Part shown: one piece after another, positions 44,664 to 64,000 of the stretch | Position numbering within the stretch: the stretch's first letter is position 1 | Layout: every line of letters begins with the position of its first letter | Assembly (NCBI GenBank): GCA_017654935.2 | Contig: CM065680.1 | Coordinates: 32,883,600 to 32,947,599 of the forward strand | Reading direction: 5' to 3' | Length of the DNA: 64,000 nt | Origin: Phymorhynchus buccinoides | Taxonomy: Eukaryota; Mollusca; Gastropoda; Neogastropoda; Raphitomidae | The notes under the pieces: generated by a model | The model's input: the letters and a program-made list of their open reading frames with translations, nothing else | What the model was told of the DNA's origin: nothing | Database searches by the model: none | Translations under genes and position numbers: made by a program

Positions 44664-44701
44664 GGTCAGATGGAGTTGTTGGGGGTAGGAATGGGGGTTG
44701 A

Positions 44702-45201
44702 NNNNNNNNNNNNNNNNNNNNNNNNNNNNNNNNNNNNNNNNNNNNNNNNNNNNNNNNNNNNNNNNNNNNNNNNNNNNNNNNNNNNNNNNNNNNNNNNNNN
44801 NNNNNNNNNNNNNNNNNNNNNNNNNNNNNNNNNNNNNNNNNNNNNNNNNNNNNNNNNNNNNNNNNNNNNNNNNNNNNNNNNNNNNNNNNNNNNNNNNNNN
44901 NNNNNNNNNNNNNNNNNNNNNNNNNNNNNNNNNNNNNNNNNNNNNNNNNNNNNNNNNNNNNNNNNNNNNNNNNNNNNNNNNNNNNNNNNNNNNNNNNNNN
45001 NNNNNNNNNNNNNNNNNNNNNNNNNNNNNNNNNNNNNNNNNNNNNNNNNNNNNNNNNNNNNNNNNNNNNNNNNNNNNNNNNNNNNNNNNNNNNNNNNNNN
45101 NNNNNNNNNNNNNNNNNNNNNNNNNNNNNNNNNNNNNNNNNNNNNNNNNNNNNNNNNNNNNNNNNNNNNNNNNNNNNNNNNNNNNNNNNNNNNNNNNNNN
45201 N
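44702..45201. other. Assembly gap, 500 N
   Basis: Exactly 500 N, cutting the right arm inside the tandem exon-end copies. Sequence beyond is CA repeat and then LRP2 intron. Confidence 0.99.
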
Positions 45202-45245
45202 CACGCACACACGCACGCACACGCACACGCACACACGCACGCACG

Positions 45246-45333
<88 letters not shown>
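45202..45333. repeat. (CA)n microsatellite
   Basis: CA/CG-containing run directly after the gap. Confidence 0.95.
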
Positions 45334-45334
<1 letters not shown>

Positions 45335-46520
45335 CTTCTTCTCTCCGACACCTCCCTCAAGAATCTGATCTTCAGGGCCAGCCACAACGCACGAACCTCA
45401 CCGAGGCAGCATAGTTCTCACACGCAACGCTTTGGCCTACTTAAACACACACAGGCCTACGCGCATACAATAAGATAGGCCTACAAACAGACAGACGGCA
45501 AACACACAGACACACACACATATATACACACACACAGACAGACAAACAGATATACACACACATACACACACATGCGTACAGCATGTAGCCAAGGAGATGT
45601 GCACTGTTTTAGCTGTCATGTTTGCTTCCTGTTGCTTTTCCTGTTTTGAAAAAAAGACAGAAAATACGTTGTGTATGAAAAGGCCTGAAAAGAGAGATAA
45701 CCGATGAATGATTAGTCTTGACTTGCGTCTTGCCCATCTTTCAGAGTTTAAAATTATAGTGATCAGGTTTCATAAGTTGAATTCAACGACGATTATCATG
45801 ACAACGCTTAAGACTGAAATTACGATGATGATGAAAGCAGCTACTTCGACGATGGCAGCTGGCAACTGATTAGAAGAAAAGGTGAAAGAAGAATGATAAT
45901 GATGTGTGGGCCAACATTCAAAGACTGTTTAAGCAACATTCACTCATTAAAATTTCTATAAAGTCCAAAAATAAATTATCCCGGATTCTGAGCACTATTC
46001 AGAGCTGCTGCGATCTCAGAAGTTTAAACTTTCACGCTGTGGGACCCGTTTCTGTTTGTCTTGAACATGGTCAAAATTTAAAACCCATCGTAATCTGTTC
46101 ATCTTTCTATGCCAGGTGGCCGGTGGCGTTAACAACTTAAGCTGCATTTCTTCTTTGTCGATCGTTCAGACAGTTTCCTGTCATATGAGCGCAGATGTTT
46201 CATGTTGCACGTTGCGGTTATGCGCTTAAGCAATAATTAGGCCCAGCATGTCCGTCTTCGCCTGGAGAAAATCTTTGTAAGAGTTTCTAGAGCAAAGGTA
46301 GGAGAATGGACCAGTAAAGCAGAAAAATAGTAGATTACAGAAAGGAAAGGAAAAAGGCAGAGTCGAAGAGAGTGACAGATTAGAGGAAGTTACAAGCACA
46401 GAACTTCCAGAATGTGGGGGAACTATTTGTACGAAAGACCCACAGGCGTCTCCACGGGGGGGGTAGGGGGTGGGGGGGGGGGGGGGGGGTGATACCTACT
46501 CTATTCTTTGTATCTCTCAG
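45334..46520. other. Intron before the first propeller exon present
   Basis: No exon recognised. A poly-G-rich stretch (46,457-46,490) lies just upstream of the acceptor at 46,520. The expected preceding propeller exon is not here. Confidence 0.55.
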
Positions 46521-63678
<17,158 letters not shown>

Positions 63679-64000
63679 GTCAGTGCATCCACTCTCTTTT
63701 TCTGGCCCTTTTTCCAAAGGGCATCGTATACGCTGCATAAATCCTCTTTTTTTTTTATTCCATGGGAATCTAGTCGATACCTTCTAGCCTTCCAAAGGGC
63801 CCGTGTTCTATTGGCAGGCTGAACTGACATTTGCAGCGTGTTTGATCGACTGAAGGAACTTGCTGCTCAGACCACCTACACTAATAAACTTAAAGGATAG
63901 GAATATTTTATGTCTTTTAAAATATATTGTGTTTAACGCTAAATCTATTTCTAAACACCTTAAATTCATTGTATGTATTACACTTACGTCTGAGCATCCT
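63679..64000. other. Intron to window end
   Basis: No further exon is visible. Confidence 0.5.

Larger units (their letters stand above)
33560..44665 (+). repeat. Right arm of giant inverted repeat
   Basis: Reverse complement of 33,556 down to about 23,095. It is about 0.65 kb longer because of two indels (near 35,908-36,167 and 36,612-36,830) and extra minisatellite units. It runs to within 40 bases of the second N gap, so its true end is not visible. Confidence 0.95.

Overview
The window is animal nuclear DNA. Short exons with GT/AG junctions sit in long introns full of GA, CA and GAT microsatellites, tRNA-derived SINEs and small inverted-repeat transposons. The repeat style, including a SINE core reading GGATGAGACGATAAACCGAG, points to a mollusc, probably a marine snail; that is inference from memory. 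Only two host genes are recognisable.

Gene 1 (plus strand) is a giant LDL-receptor family member, best matched to LRP2/megalin. Five exons at 2,008-9,376 encode three LDLa modules, an EGF and a calcium-binding EGF module. Eighteen exons at 46,521-63,678 continue with four YWTD propeller stretches separated by EGF modules. Both gene ends lie outside the window. Exon phases imply that about one exon is missing between the two parts.

The two LRP2 parts are separated by a foreign-looking contig bounded by two runs of exactly 500 N (10,001-10,500 and 44,702-45,201). Its first 12 kb (10,501 to about 22,750) look like unpolished long-read sequence. The rest, about 23,095-44,665, is a huge inverted repeat with 10.5 and 11.1 kb arms and a 3-base centre at 33,557-33,559. 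Each arm carries the same seven internal exons of ARMC8 (CTLH/GID E3 ligase subunit), on the minus strand at left and the plus strand at right. At the centre are two head-to-head remnants of a DIRS-type tyrosine-recombinase element. The arms differ by indels, SNPs and repeat copy number, so they are not one read folded back. They are either two haplotypes joined at a hairpin or a genuine inverted duplication, and the contig is probably mis-scaffolded into LRP2.

The most original signal is a recurring one. Exon-intron borders in both genes have been caught up in tandem duplication. ARMC8 exon '6' is preceded by about 20-27 repeats, each carrying its acceptor and about 40 bases of exon. An LRP2 propeller exon is preceded by about 16 such repeats, and an LDLa exon by several decayed copies. 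One ARMC8 exon and one LRP2 exon are followed by copies of their own 3' ends. This lays down arrays of decoy splice sites next to the real ones. No promoter, terminator, RNA gene or CRISPR array was found.
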